This document shows positions 8,598 through 17,810 of a stretch of 64,000 nt of DNA, in pieces. Position 1 is the first letter of the stretch. Each line of letters begins with the position of its first letter. Made by a program: the position numbers and the translations under genes. The notes beneath the pieces were generated by a model. The model was not told where the DNA came from and made no database searches. It worked only from the letters and a program-made list of their open reading frames with translations. The DNA is from UBA11164 sp034376725 (lineage in GTDB: Bacteria; Pseudomonadota; Gammaproteobacteria; Xanthomonadales; Xanthomonadaceae), in contig JAXMJH010000086.1 of the NCBI GenBank assembly GCA_034376725.1, positions 8,709-72,708 on the forward strand. The letters run 5' to 3'.

Positions 8598-8629
8598 GGT
8601 CGGGGGGCGTCCGTGAGCGCCCCCCGACC
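8598..8629 (+). terminator. Strong intercistronic hairpin between spuD and spuF
   Basis: Perfect 12-bp arms GGTCGGGGGGCG (8598-8609) and CGCCCCCCGACC (8618-8629) enclose an 8-base loop. No T-run follows, so it is more likely an mRNA-stabilising or partial-termination element than a full terminator. It begins 6 bases after the spuD stop. Confidence 0.75.
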
Positions 8630-8646
8630 GCAGACGGAACCCGCGC

Positions 8647-9803
<1,157 letters not shown>

Positions 9804-9807
<4 letters not shown>

Positions 9808-10712
9808 AGGCGCTGGCGCGTCGCTGGCTGCCGCACCCGAGATGGGCCGCGATCGCGGTTCCGTTTCTGTGGATGACGGTGTTCTTCGCGATTCCGTTCG
9901 CCATCGTGCTGAAGATTTCCTTCGCCGAGGCGGCGATCGCCATGCCGCCCTACACCAGCCTTTTCGAGCTGACCGAAAAGGGCATCCAGATCACCCTGAA
10001 CTTCAAGAACTATCTGTTCCTGCTGACCGATAGCCTGTATGTGGCGGCGTATCTGGGTTCGCTGAAGATTGCGATCATCTCCACCGTGCTGTGCCTGTTG
10101 ATCGGCTATCCGATGGCCTACGCCATCTCGCGCATGGAGCCGGCGGCGCGCAACGTCGCGCTGATGCTCGTCGTGCTGCCGTCTTGGACTTCGTTCCTGA
10201 TCCGAATCTATGCCTGGATCGGCATCCTGAAGAACAACGGACTGCTCAACAATCTGCTGCTGTGGACCGGCGCGATCGATCAGCCGCTGGAGATTCTGCA
10301 CACCCCGGTCGCGGTGTACATCGGCATTGTTTACGCCTATCTGCCGTTCATGGTGCTGCCGCTGTATTCCAACCTGGTCAAGCTCGATCCGCGCCACGAG
10401 GAAGCGGCCTATGATCTGGGCGCGCGGCCGTGGAGGGTGTTCGTCAGCGTCACCCTGCCGATGACCCTGGCCGGCATCATCGCCGGTTCGATGCTGGTGC
10501 TGATTCCGGTGGTCGGCGAGTTCGTCATTCCCGAGCTGCTGGGCGGACCGCGCACGCTGATGATCGGCAAGGTGCTGTGGAACGAGTTCTTCAACAACCG
10601 CGACTGGCCGGTGGCCTCGGCGGTGGCGATCGTGATGCTGGTGTTGCTGATCGTGCCGATCACGATATTTCACCACTACCAGTCGCGCGATCTGGAGAAA
10701 CGGCTGGCATGA
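9804..10712 (+). CDS. spuG: Polyamine ABC transporter permease (PotH family)
   Basis: A 302-residue inner-membrane permease starting at GTG 9804 inside the last codons of spuF. Hydrophobic segments are evident at WAAIAVPFLWMTVFFAIPF, in the LGSLKIAIISTVLCLLIGY region and later. The EEAAYDLGARPWRVFVSVTLP stretch is the EAA loop that docks to the ATPase. It pairs with SpuH to form the channel. The stop overlaps the spuH ATG by 4 bases. Confidence 0.92.
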
Positions 10713-11557
10713 ACAAGGCAGGTCGGAATTCCAGATTCACCTGGACGATGTTGATCATCGGATTCGTGTTTCTCTATGCGCCGATTCTCAGCCTGATCAT
10801 CTACTCGTTCAACGAATCGCGCCTGGTCACCGTGTGGGGAGGGTTCTCGCTGAAGTGGTATGGCGAGCTGTTCCGCGACCGGCAGCTGATGGATGCGGCC
10901 TGGGTGAGTATCCGCCTGGCGTTCTACACCGCCTGGTCGTCGGTGGCGTTGGGCACGGTGGCGGCGATGATGCTGACCCGGTTCCGCCGGTTTCCGGGCA
11001 AGACGCTGTTCGGCGGCATGATCACCGCGCCGCTGGTCATGCCCGAAGTCATCACCGGCCTGTCGCTGCTACTCATGTTCGTGTTCATCGGCGATCTGAT
11101 GGGCAGCCCCATCACCCGGGGAATGGGGACCATCTGGATCGCCCACACCACGTTCTCCGTGGCCTTCGTCACCATCGTGGTGTCATCGCGGCTGACCGAG
11201 CTGGATCGATCGCTCGAAGAAGCGGCCATGGACCTGGGCGCCAACCGCCTGAAGGTGTTCTTCGTGATCACCCTGCCGATCATCGCGCCGGCACTGGTGG
11301 CCGGCTGGCTGCTGGCGTTCACGCTGTCGCTCGACGATCTGGTGATCGCCAGTTTCGTATCCGGCCCGGCGTCCACCACGCTGCCAATGAAGGTGTTTTC
11401 CTCGGTTCGCATGGGCGTGAGCCCGAAGATCAACGCGTTGGCGACGCTGTGGATTCTGGCGGTTTCCATTGCGGCGGTAATCGGCTGGTGGCTGATGGCG
11501 CGCGGCGATCGACAGCGCCAGCGGGATACGCAGGCCGCACTGCAGGACAACGAATGA
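10709..11557 (+). CDS. spuH: Polyamine ABC transporter permease (PotI family)
   Basis: A 282-residue permease starting at the ATG that overlaps the spuG stop (ATGA). Longer readings in this frame extend back into the spuG coding region and are not real. FVFLYAPILSLIIYSFNESR opens the first membrane span, and LEEAAMDLGANRLKVFFVITLPI is the EAA loop. It completes the ABC importer with SpuD, SpuF and SpuG. The C-terminus is basic and polar, as expected for a cytoplasmic tail. The aldehyde dehydrogenase gene starts 13 bases later. Confidence 0.92.
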   Translation: MNKAGRNSRFTWTMLIIGFVFLYAPILSLIIYSFNESRLVTVWGGFSLKWYGELFRDRQLMDAAWVSIRLAFYTAWSSVALGTVAAMMLTRFRRFPGKTLFGGMITAPLVMPEVITGLSLLLMFVFIGDLMGSPITRGMGTIWIAHTTFSVAFVTIVVSSRLTELDRSLEEAAMDLGANRLKVFFVITLPIIAPALVAGWLLAFTLSLDDLVIASFVSGPASTTLPMKVFSSVRMGVSPKINALATLWILAVSIAAVIGWWLMARGDRQRQRDTQAALQDNE

Positions 11558-11570
11558 CCGTGAGAGCACG

Positions 11571-12932
11571 ATGAGCGTCGAAGTCATAAACCCTTGGACC
11601 GGCCGGATCGAGCGGCGCTACGACTACATGTCGCCGTCGGCGGTGGACGCTGTGCTGGCGGCATCGCGGCGCGGATTCGCCGACTGGTCCGCGCGCACAC
11701 TGGACGAGCGCGCCGAGGGTCTTCGCCGCATCGCTGAACTGCTGGTTGCCCGTCGCGCGGAGCTGTGTGCGCTGATGACGGCGGAGATGGGCAAACGTCG
11801 CGTCGAGGCCGAGGCGGAGATCGACAAATGCGTCGGTGCCTGTCGGTTCTACGCCGACCGCGCCGGCGAATATCTCTCGGCGGAGCCGGTCGCCACCCAG
11901 TCCGGGTCTGGCCTGATCCGTTACGAGCCGCTCGGCGTGGTGATTGCCATCATGCCGTGGAATTTTCCGGTCTGGCAGGTATTTCGCTTTCTGGCTCCGC
12001 TGCTGGCGGCCGGAAATGTGGCCCTGCTCAAGCATGCGGTGACCGTGCCGGGCTGTGCCGACGCGATTGCCCGACTGGTGCGCGACGCCGGGCTGCCGGA
12101 AGGCGCTCTCGGCGTCTTGCACATCGACAACGACATGGCCGCCAAGGTCATTGCCGATCCGCGCGTGCAGGCGGTCAGCCTGACCGGCAGCGAGCGCGCC
12201 GGCCGTTCGGTGGCGGCCACTGCCGGAGCGCATCTGAAGAAATGCGTACTGGAGTTGGGCGGCAGCGATCCGTTCATCGTGCTGGAGGATGCTGATTTGG
12301 AGGCGGCGGTGAAAGTGGCCATTGCGTCGCGCTACGACAACGCCGGACAAACCTGCATAGCGGCCAAGCGATTCGTGCTGGTCGAGCCGATCGCCCGGGA
12401 ATTCACCGAGCGGCTTCTCGCCGAAGCCGCGCGCCTGGAGGTATCCGACCCTGCCGACGAATCGTGCAGCCTCGCGCCGATGGCGCGAGCCGATCTGCGC
12501 GACGGACTTCGTGATCAGGTTATGCGCAGTGTTGCCGCCGGTGCGCGGCTGTTGCTCGGCGGCAACCACGGCCAACACCCGTGCGCCTACCCGGCGACCG
12601 TGCTGACCGACATCGCGCCCGGCACCGTTGCCTACTGCGAAGAATTGTTCGGTCCGGTGGCCAGCCTGTTCACCGTTGCCGACGAGGCGCAGGCGTTGGC
12701 GCTGGCCAACGACAGCGTGTTCGGCCTGGGCGCAAGCATCTGGAGCCGGGATACCGAGCGGACGCTGAGCCTTGCGGCGCGTATCGAGGCCGGCTGCGTG
12801 TTCATCAATGGGCGGGTGCGCAGCGATTTTCCGCTGCCGTTCGGCGGCATCAAACAATCCGGCTTCGGACGCGAGCTGGGCGCGCATGGCGTGCGCGAGT
12901 TCACCAATATCAAGTCGGTGCTGGTCGAGTGA
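11571..12932 (+). CDS. sad: NAD(P)-dependent succinate-semialdehyde dehydrogenase-like aldehyde dehydrogenase
   Basis: A 453-residue aldehyde dehydrogenase with catalytic Cys262 (NAGQTCIAAKRF), Glu228 (LELGGSDPF) and the NAD-site region MPWNFPVWQVFRF. The length and the INPWTGR start resemble the Sad/YneI branch, which oxidises succinate semialdehyde to succinate. As the last gene of the polyamine run it could instead, or also, oxidise gamma-glutamyl-aminobutyraldehyde or 4-aminobutanal. No GABA aminotransferase gene other than spuC is present nearby. The symbol is given by family and the substrate is uncertain. Confidence 0.75.
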   Translation: MSVEVINPWTGRIERRYDYMSPSAVDAVLAASRRGFADWSARTLDERAEGLRRIAELLVARRAELCALMTAEMGKRRVEAEAEIDKCVGACRFYADRAGEYLSAEPVATQSGSGLIRYEPLGVVIAIMPWNFPVWQVFRFLAPLLAAGNVALLKHAVTVPGCADAIARLVRDAGLPEGALGVLHIDNDMAAKVIADPRVQAVSLTGSERAGRSVAATAGAHLKKCVLELGGSDPFIVLEDADLEAAVKVAIASRYDNAGQTCIAAKRFVLVEPIAREFTERLLAEAARLEVSDPADESCSLAPMARADLRDGLRDQVMRSVAAGARLLLGGNHGQHPCAYPATVLTDIAPGTVAYCEELFGPVASLFTVADEAQALALANDSVFGLGASIWSRDTERTLSLAARIEAGCVFINGRVRSDFPLPFGGIKQSGFGRELGAHGVREFTNIKSVLVE

Positions 12933-13133
12933 TGCAGTCGGCGGAGGTCATTTGGTCCTGTTCAGAGTCTGGAGTCTTGACGCACCAGATACGAGCGGGC
13001 AAGAAGGCATTGAACCAAGTTGGTGCGAAATGCTGGGCTGCGTCGGCCTCTGCATGCCATCTGTGCCCGGTGACATTGTGTAAGCCTATGATTGATAAAG
13101 AAGCGCGATGACTTTCGCGATTGTCTGGCGACA

Positions 13134-13149
13134 TGGCATGATTCATGCT
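13134..13149 (+). promoter_or_regulatory. Candidate sigma-54 promoter upstream of torF
   Basis: TGGCATG-ATTC-ATGCT closely matches TGGCACG-N4-TTGCW. The invariant GG (13135-13136) and GC (13147-13148) lie 12 bases apart. It would give a leader of about 185 bases before torF. Function is inferred. Confidence 0.45.
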
Positions 13150-13191
13150 GCAATGCATCATGTTCCGAGCAGGTTGATCGGATGGTGTGTG

Positions 13192-13225
13192 ACGGATCAA
13201 GCAGATCCGTTAAAAACGCGTTTTT
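13192..13225 (+). terminator. Hairpin plus 14-base palindrome, possible terminator or leader element
   Basis: ACGGATC (13192-13198) and GATCCGT (13204-13210) pair around a 5-base loop. Immediately after comes the perfect palindrome AAAAACGCGTTTTT (13212-13225), followed by more T. It could end read-through from the polyamine run or act in the torF leader. Confidence 0.4.
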
Positions 13226-13346
13226 TTGGGTGTGCCAATCGGCGCGCCCCAAAGGTTTCGCATGAAAATATGCGAGCAAGTGGCCGCCATCCGGCGGCGT
13301 GGCTGTAAGAAATGGGCCTTGGCCCTATAACCCGAGGAATGTCTCG

Positions 13347-14072
13347 ATGAACAAGAAACTGATTGCTGTACCGATTTTGAGCGCGCTGTTGCTGTCCGCG
13401 CCCGCCGTGGCCCAGGAAGAGGACGAAGGCTGGTCGATCGGCGGAACCATCGCCGGAACGACCGATTATGTGTTCCGCGGCGTCAGCCAGACCGCCGAGG
13501 ATCCGGCCCTGCAGGGCAGCATCGATATCGGCCACTCCAGCGGTTTCTATGCCGGTGTGTGGGGGTCGAACGTCGATTTCGAAGTGCCGGGCGACGGTAT
13601 CAATACCGAGATCGACGTCTACGTCGGCTGGGTCTTCAGCCTGCCGTCCGAAGTCGAACTCGATCTCCAGGCTGTGCGCTATATCTATCCGGGGTCGAAT
13701 TCCGGCTTCAACATCGACTACAACGAGTACATCGCGGCGCTGAGCGTGAGCTATTTCACGGGCACCATCGCGTACTCGGATGACTTCGTGAATTCCGGCG
13801 CCGACACGCTTTACTACGAGCTGGCCGGCGAATTTCCGATTGGCGACACGGGTTTCAACATCACCGCCACCGTTGGTTACAGCGATGTCGAAGAGGCCAC
13901 CGACGACAATTACACGTCCTTTCAGGTCGGTGTGAACTACAGCTGGAACAACATCCTGCTCGACGTTTCCTACTACGACACGTCCAGCTACGGCGAAGGC
14001 CTCCAGGATTTCCTGGGTCCCAAGACCTGGGCCGACAGCCGTGTGGTGTTCACCGCCAGCTACGAGTTCTGA
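13347..14072 (+). CDS. TorF-family putative outer membrane porin
   Basis: About 241 residues, starting at the ATG after cGAGGa. An upstream in-frame start at 13299 would add 16 unconserved residues before the signal peptide. MNKKLIAVPILSALLLSAPAVAQ is a clear Sec signal. The mature part has alternating aromatic and polar strands (GGTIAGTTDYVFRGVSQT, FYAGVWGSNVDFE, YEIDVYVGW-like segments) and ends in a C-terminal aromatic residue (SYEF), as in outer membrane beta-barrels. The DYVFRGVSQT block is diagnostic of the family (TIGR02001). In related bacteria such genes often lie near glnK and amtB, but not here. The transported substrate is unknown. Confidence 0.8.
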   Translation: MNKKLIAVPILSALLLSAPAVAQEEDEGWSIGGTIAGTTDYVFRGVSQTAEDPALQGSIDIGHSSGFYAGVWGSNVDFEVPGDGINTEIDVYVGWVFSLPSEVELDLQAVRYIYPGSNSGFNIDYNEYIAALSVSYFTGTIAYSDDFVNSGADTLYYELAGEFPIGDTGFNITATVGYSDVEEATDDNYTSFQVGVNYSWNNILLDVSYYDTSSYGEGLQDFLGPKTWADSRVVFTASYEF

Positions 14073-14117
14073 TATCGGTTTGATGAAAAGGTGAGCTTGT
14101 GAGCTCACGTGATCCAA

Positions 14118-14150
14118 CTTGGAGAGTCAGCGATCGGCTGGCTCTCCAAG
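14118..14150. terminator. Long hairpin between convergent torF and recN
   Basis: CTTGGAGAGTCAGC (14118-14131) pairs with GCTGGCTCTCCAAG (14137-14150) over 14 positions with one T-G wobble and a 5-base loop. Its place between convergent genes suggests bidirectional termination, though no T-run follows on the plus strand. A smaller hairpin, GTGAGC/GCTCAC, lies just before it. Confidence 0.6.
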
Positions 14151-14229
14151 CGTTTCGCAGGCCGGGCGACGACCCGCCGGGAGCTGCCAAGGCAGGTCAT
14201 CAAGTGCAGCGGCATCAGGCCGCCACCGT

Positions 14230-15912
14230 CTAATTCGCCACTGAGTCGCCGTTGGGTCCCAGCATCTCGCGGGCCAGTGCGATGGTCTGCGGACCGATTT
14301 CGATACCGCCCAGCATTCGCGCAATTTCCGCAACCCGCTGCTCGGCATCGAGCCGGGTCACGGCGCTGCGGCTGTCGGCCCCGCTGATCGCCTTGCTGAC
14401 CATCAGATGCGCGTGGCCCTGGGCGGCAACCTGCGGCAAATGGGTTACGCACAGCACCTGACGCGAGGCGCCGAGCGACCGGAGCTTCTGTCCAACCACC
14501 TCGGCCACGGCGCCGCCGATGCCCGAGTCGACCTCGTCGAAGATCATGGTCGGTACGCTGTCCAGTCCAAGTGCCGCGACTTCGATCGCCAGGCTGATGC
14601 GCGACAGCTCGCCGCCCGAGGCGACCTTGCGCAGGGGACGCGGCGGCAGCCCGGGATTGGCCGCGATCAGGAAATCAACCCGTTCAAGCCCCTGGCTGCC
14701 AGGTTCTCCGGTATCGGCCGGCGGCAGATCGACGGCAAACACGCTGGCCGCCATGCCCAATTCGACCAGCACTTCGGAAACCGAATCCGACAGCCGTGCT
14801 GCGGCAGCCTGCCGGGCCTGGCTGAGTCGCTCGGCACAGGCCCGCCAGCTGCGCTCCTGCGCGGCGGCCCGCTCCGCCAGGCTCTGAGCGCGCGAGCCGG
14901 CATCGCGCAGCGCGTCGACCTCTGCGCTCAGCTGGTCGCGCCGCTCGGCCAGTCCGGACAGCGCGACGCGGTGCTTGCGGGCCAGATCATGAAGACGCGC
15001 CAGTCGGGATTCGATCTCCTGTAACCGGTCCGGGTCCAGATCGAGATCGTCGAATATCCGCTCCAGGCCAGCACTGGCTTCGTCGATCTGAATGCTCGCC
15101 GATTCCAGCAGGGCGCGCACTTCGGCAAGCCGGGGTTCGTGCTCCAGCAGCCGGCCCAGATGGCTGTGCAGCTCGCCCAGCCCGCGCGCCAGGCCGAATC
15201 CGTCTTCGGCATTGAGCCGGGCCAGCGCCGACTGGCAACCCTGGATCAGCTCGGCGGCATTGCTTTGCCGGCGGTGACTGACTTGCAACTGCTCCAGCGC
15301 GTCGTCGTCGAGCGCCTCGGCTTCCAGCTCGGCGAGCTGATGGCGCAGGTAGTCCAGCCGCTCGGTCGGATCGCCGCCATCGTCCAGCGCTGCCAGCTCG
15401 CGCCGGGTCTTGAGCCACTGCGCGGCCAGGTCGCGGACCTCGCGGCACAGCGGCGCGTGATCGCCAAAGGCGTCCAGCAGGGTCAGTTGGTGGTCGCGCT
15501 GCAGCAGCGCCTGATGTTCGTGTTGGCCGTGGATTTCCAGCAGCCGCTGGCCCAGTTCGGCCAGTTGGCTGGCGCTGGCCGGCCGGGCATTGATCCAGGC
15601 GCGCGAGCCGCCGTCAGCCCGAAGTACGCGTCGGACGTGACACAGTTGGCCGTCGTCGAGCTCCTGCTCGCGCAGCCAATCGAGCGCTTCATCGGCATCG
15701 CAGAGGTCGAACTCGGCGCTCAGCTCCGCGCGCTCGGCGCCGTGACGGACCATGGTGCTGTCGGCCCGGCTGCCGGTCAGCAGGGTGAGGGCGTCGACCA
15801 GCAGCGACTTGCCAGCGCCGGTTTCGCCGGAGACGACGGTCATTCCGGCCTCGAAGCCGACTTCGGCTTCCCGCACGACAGCGAAGTCCCTGATGTAAAG
15901 TCGGCTGAGCAT
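14230..15912 (-). CDS. recN: DNA repair protein RecN (SMC-like ATPase)
   Basis: A 560-residue SMC-family protein for double-strand-break repair. Walker A is GETGAGKS (residues 29-36). A long central coiled coil rich in Leu, Glu, Arg and Ala follows. The C-terminal half has KVASGGELSRISLAIEV (ABC-type signature) and TMIFDEVDSGIGG (Walker B). Length and order match E. coli RecN (about 553). It is divergent from hrcA, which starts 124 bases away, and convergent with torF. I saw no obvious LexA box of the E. coli type in the 124-base gap. Confidence 0.95.
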   Translation of the reverse strand: MLSRLYIRDFAVVREAEVGFEAGMTVVSGETGAGKSLLVDALTLLTGSRADSTMVRHGAERAELSAEFDLCDADEALDWLREQELDDGQLCHVRRVLRADGGSRAWINARPASASQLAELGQRLLEIHGQHEHQALLQRDHQLTLLDAFGDHAPLCREVRDLAAQWLKTRRELAALDDGGDPTERLDYLRHQLAELEAEALDDDALEQLQVSHRRQSNAAELIQGCQSALARLNAEDGFGLARGLGELHSHLGRLLEHEPRLAEVRALLESASIQIDEASAGLERIFDDLDLDPDRLQEIESRLARLHDLARKHRVALSGLAERRDQLSAEVDALRDAGSRAQSLAERAAAQERSWRACAERLSQARQAAAARLSDSVSEVLVELGMAASVFAVDLPPADTGEPGSQGLERVDFLIAANPGLPPRPLRKVASGGELSRISLAIEVAALGLDSVPTMIFDEVDSGIGGAVAEVVGQKLRSLGASRQVLCVTHLPQVAAQGHAHLMVSKAISGADSRSAVTRLDAEQRVAEIARMLGGIEIGPQTIALAREMLGPNGDSVAN

Positions 15913-15930
15913 GGCTGAGGTGTCCGGCTA

Positions 15931-15960
15931 CTTGTCAGTGGCCACTGGTGGCCTTATCTA
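15931..15960 (+). promoter_or_regulatory. Candidate sigma-32 heat-shock promoter for hrcA
   Basis: CTTGTC (15931-15936) and CCTTATCTA (15952-15960) resemble CTTGAA and CCCCATnTA with a 15-base spacer, ending 76 bases before the hrcA ATG. The match is moderate. No CIRCE inverted repeat (TTAGCACTC-N9-GAGTGCTAA) is present. Confidence 0.4.
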
Positions 15961-16036
15961 TAGAGGGCTGTCGGCATCGGGTGATCGGTCCGGCCGACCG
16001 CTGCACAATCGCCCTGGTGGCGGCAAAGGATAAACG

Positions 16037-17089
16037 ATGACACCCGCTTTCGAACCGCTCGATCCCCGTGCCCGCCAGCTGCTGCGCACACTGATCTCCC
16101 AGTACGTGCGCGATGGACAGCCGGTCGGCTCGCGCTCGCTGGCCAAGGTGTCCGGGCTCGACGTCAGCCCGGCGACCATCCGCAACATCATGGCCGATCT
16201 GGAAGAGCTTGGACTGGTCGCGGCGCCGCACACCTCGGCGGGCCGGATCCCCACGGCGCAGGGCTACCGGGTTTTTGTCGACAGTCTGGTGCAGTTCAAG
16301 CCGCTTTCCGAGCGTGAACGGGCCCGGCTGCGCGCCGACATGTCGGCCGGGGCCGGCACCCAGGCGCTGCTCGGCTCGGTGTCCGAGACGCTTTCGGCGA
16401 TGAGCCACTTCGTCGGCGTGGTCACTGTTCCTCGGCGCGAGCAGTTCGCGTTCCGGCACATCGACTTCGTCCCGCTGGACGGCAATCGCGTGCTGGTGAT
16501 TCTGGTATTCAGCGACAACGAAGTGCAGAACCGCATCATTCAGACCCGCCGACCGTACAGCGTGGGCGAGCTGGAGCGCACCGCCAATTATCTCAACCAG
16601 CACTTTGCCGGACGCGCCCTGGCTGATATCCGGCGCGCTCTGCTGGCCGATCTCAGGGATGTGCGGCATGCCATGGAACAGGCGATGAGCGCGACCGTTG
16701 AGCTGGCCGAACAGGCGCTGGATCCGGGGCGGGAGGACATGCTGGTGGCCGGTCAGGCCCGGCTGATCGGCGTCCAGGACCTGTCGGACATGGATCGCCT
16801 GCGCGAGCTGTTCGATGCGTTTGCGCGCAAACAGGAAATCCTCCAGCTGCTCGAGCGCACCATCCAGGCCCAGGGCGTGCGGGTGTTCATTGGCGAGGAG
16901 ACCGGTCTGGCGCCGCTCGGCGACTGCACCGTGGTCACTGCGCCATACCGCGGGGGAGACGGCCAACGGCTGGGCGTGGTGGGGGTGATCGGGCCGACCC
17001 GGATGCATTACGAGCGGGTCATTCCGATCGTCCAGGCGACGGCCGATGCGCTGGGCGCCGCCTTGAATCCGGACGCTTCGACCCAATAA
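16037..17089 (+). CDS. hrcA: Heat-inducible transcription repressor HrcA
   Basis: A 350-residue protein matching HrcA along its length. An N-terminal winged helix (LLRTLISQYVRDGQPVGSRSL, then SPATIRNIMADLEELGLV) is followed by the HrcA dimerisation and inserted-dimerising domains. IFIGEE-type VRVFIGEETGLAPLGDCTVV and GVIGPTRMHYERVIPIV are near the C-terminus. HrcA represses groESL or dnaK operons by binding CIRCE elements. None is visible here, so its targets are probably elsewhere. It is the first gene of hrcA-grpE-dnaK-dnaJ. Confidence 0.94.
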   Translation: MTPAFEPLDPRARQLLRTLISQYVRDGQPVGSRSLAKVSGLDVSPATIRNIMADLEELGLVAAPHTSAGRIPTAQGYRVFVDSLVQFKPLSERERARLRADMSAGAGTQALLGSVSETLSAMSHFVGVVTVPRREQFAFRHIDFVPLDGNRVLVILVFSDNEVQNRIIQTRRPYSVGELERTANYLNQHFAGRALADIRRALLADLRDVRHAMEQAMSATVELAEQALDPGREDMLVAGQARLIGVQDLSDMDRLRELFDAFARKQEILQLLERTIQAQGVRVFIGEETGLAPLGDCTVVTAPYRGGDGQRLGVVGVIGPTRMHYERVIPIVQATADALGAALNPDASTQ

Positions 17090-17179
17090 GTGCCCCAGGG
17101 GACCGTCGGGTCCAGCATTTCGCCGGCATCGCGGCGCTTCCGCCCGTGCCGATCATCTTCAATTCAACAGGACGTCATC

Positions 17180-17716
17180 ATGCATTCAAACGAAGCCCGC
17201 GGGCCAGAATCGGGCGACCCATCGGATGTGTCGGGCGACGGCGAGTCGACCGTGGAGCAGCTTGCTGCTGAGCTGGCCGCCGCGCGCGATGCGCTGGACG
17301 CACTGCGCGAGTCGGGGCTGCGCGAACACGCGGATTTGGAGAACCAGCGCAAACGCATGGCGCGCGAGGTGGAGCAGGCCCGACGGTTCGCCAATGAGCG
17401 GGTGCTTTCGGACCTGCTGCCGGTGTTCGACAGCCTGGAGGCCGGCCTGGCGGTGGAAACCGCCGATCCAGCCAAACTCCGCGAGGGCATGGAGCTCACG
17501 CTCAAGCAGTTGGGCAAGGTGGCGGCCGATCACGGCCTCGAACCCGTCGACCCGGCCGGAGCGAGCTTCGACCCGGATCAACATCAAGCGATCAGCACCG
17601 TCGCCAGCGAGGCGCATCCGGACGGCACCGTCGTGCAGGTATTCCAGAAAGGCTACCGGCTCAACCAGCGTCTGGTCCGCCCGGCTCTGGTAGTGGTGTC
17701 CAGGACGCCCGACTGA
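17180..17716 (+). CDS. grpE: Nucleotide exchange factor GrpE
   Basis: 178 residues from the ATG at 17180, just after an AACAGGA ribosome binding site. Extension to 17090 adds unconserved sequence. An acidic, low-complexity N-terminus leads into a long coiled coil (VEQLAAELAAARDALDAL, then LENQRKRMAREVEQARRFANERVLSDLLPV). The beta-domain contains FDPDQHQAIS and VVQVFQKGYRLNQRLVRPALVVVS. It releases ADP from DnaK. It follows hrcA by 90 bases and precedes dnaK by 94. Confidence 0.95.
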   Translation: MHSNEARGPESGDPSDVSGDGESTVEQLAAELAAARDALDALRESGLREHADLENQRKRMAREVEQARRFANERVLSDLLPVFDSLEAGLAVETADPAKLREGMELTLKQLGKVAADHGLEPVDPAGASFDPDQHQAISTVASEAHPDGTVVQVFQKGYRLNQRLVRPALVVVSRTPD

Positions 17717-17730
17717 AAATCCGCTTTGCC

Positions 17731-17758
17731 CTTGAACTCGCGCCTGCTGCCCTCAAAT
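17731..17758 (+). promoter_or_regulatory. Candidate sigma-32 promoter for dnaK
   Basis: CTTGAA (17731-17736, a perfect -35 core) and CCCTCAAAT (17750-17758) with a 13-base spacer, 52 bases before the dnaK ATG. It would give dnaK its own heat-shock start besides read-through from hrcA. Confidence 0.5.
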
Positions 17759-17810
17759 AGGCTCCAGAGGCGGCGCGGCCGCAGCACAGACAGAAAACTG
17801 GGAGACAACC

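Larger units (their letters stand above)
12933..13346 (+). other. 414-base intergenic region upstream of torF with several structured elements
   Basis: No coding sequence is supported here. It contains a sigma-54-like site, a 7-bp hairpin followed by an AT-rich palindrome, and two short GC hairpins close to the torF start: GCCGCC-ATCC-GGCGGC and GGGCC-TT-GGCCC. A cGAGGa ribosome binding site precedes the ATG at 13347. A long structured leader for torF is the simplest reading. Confidence 0.5.

Noticed and set aside
12946..13300. Small open frames on both strands in the sad-torF gap
   Set aside because: No ribosome binding site, no recognisable family, and they overlap one another. The region is better explained as a leader and promoter.
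12933..14229. Mobile element or genomic island boundary around torF
   Set aside because: No transposase, integrase, att-like direct repeat or change in base composition that I can see.
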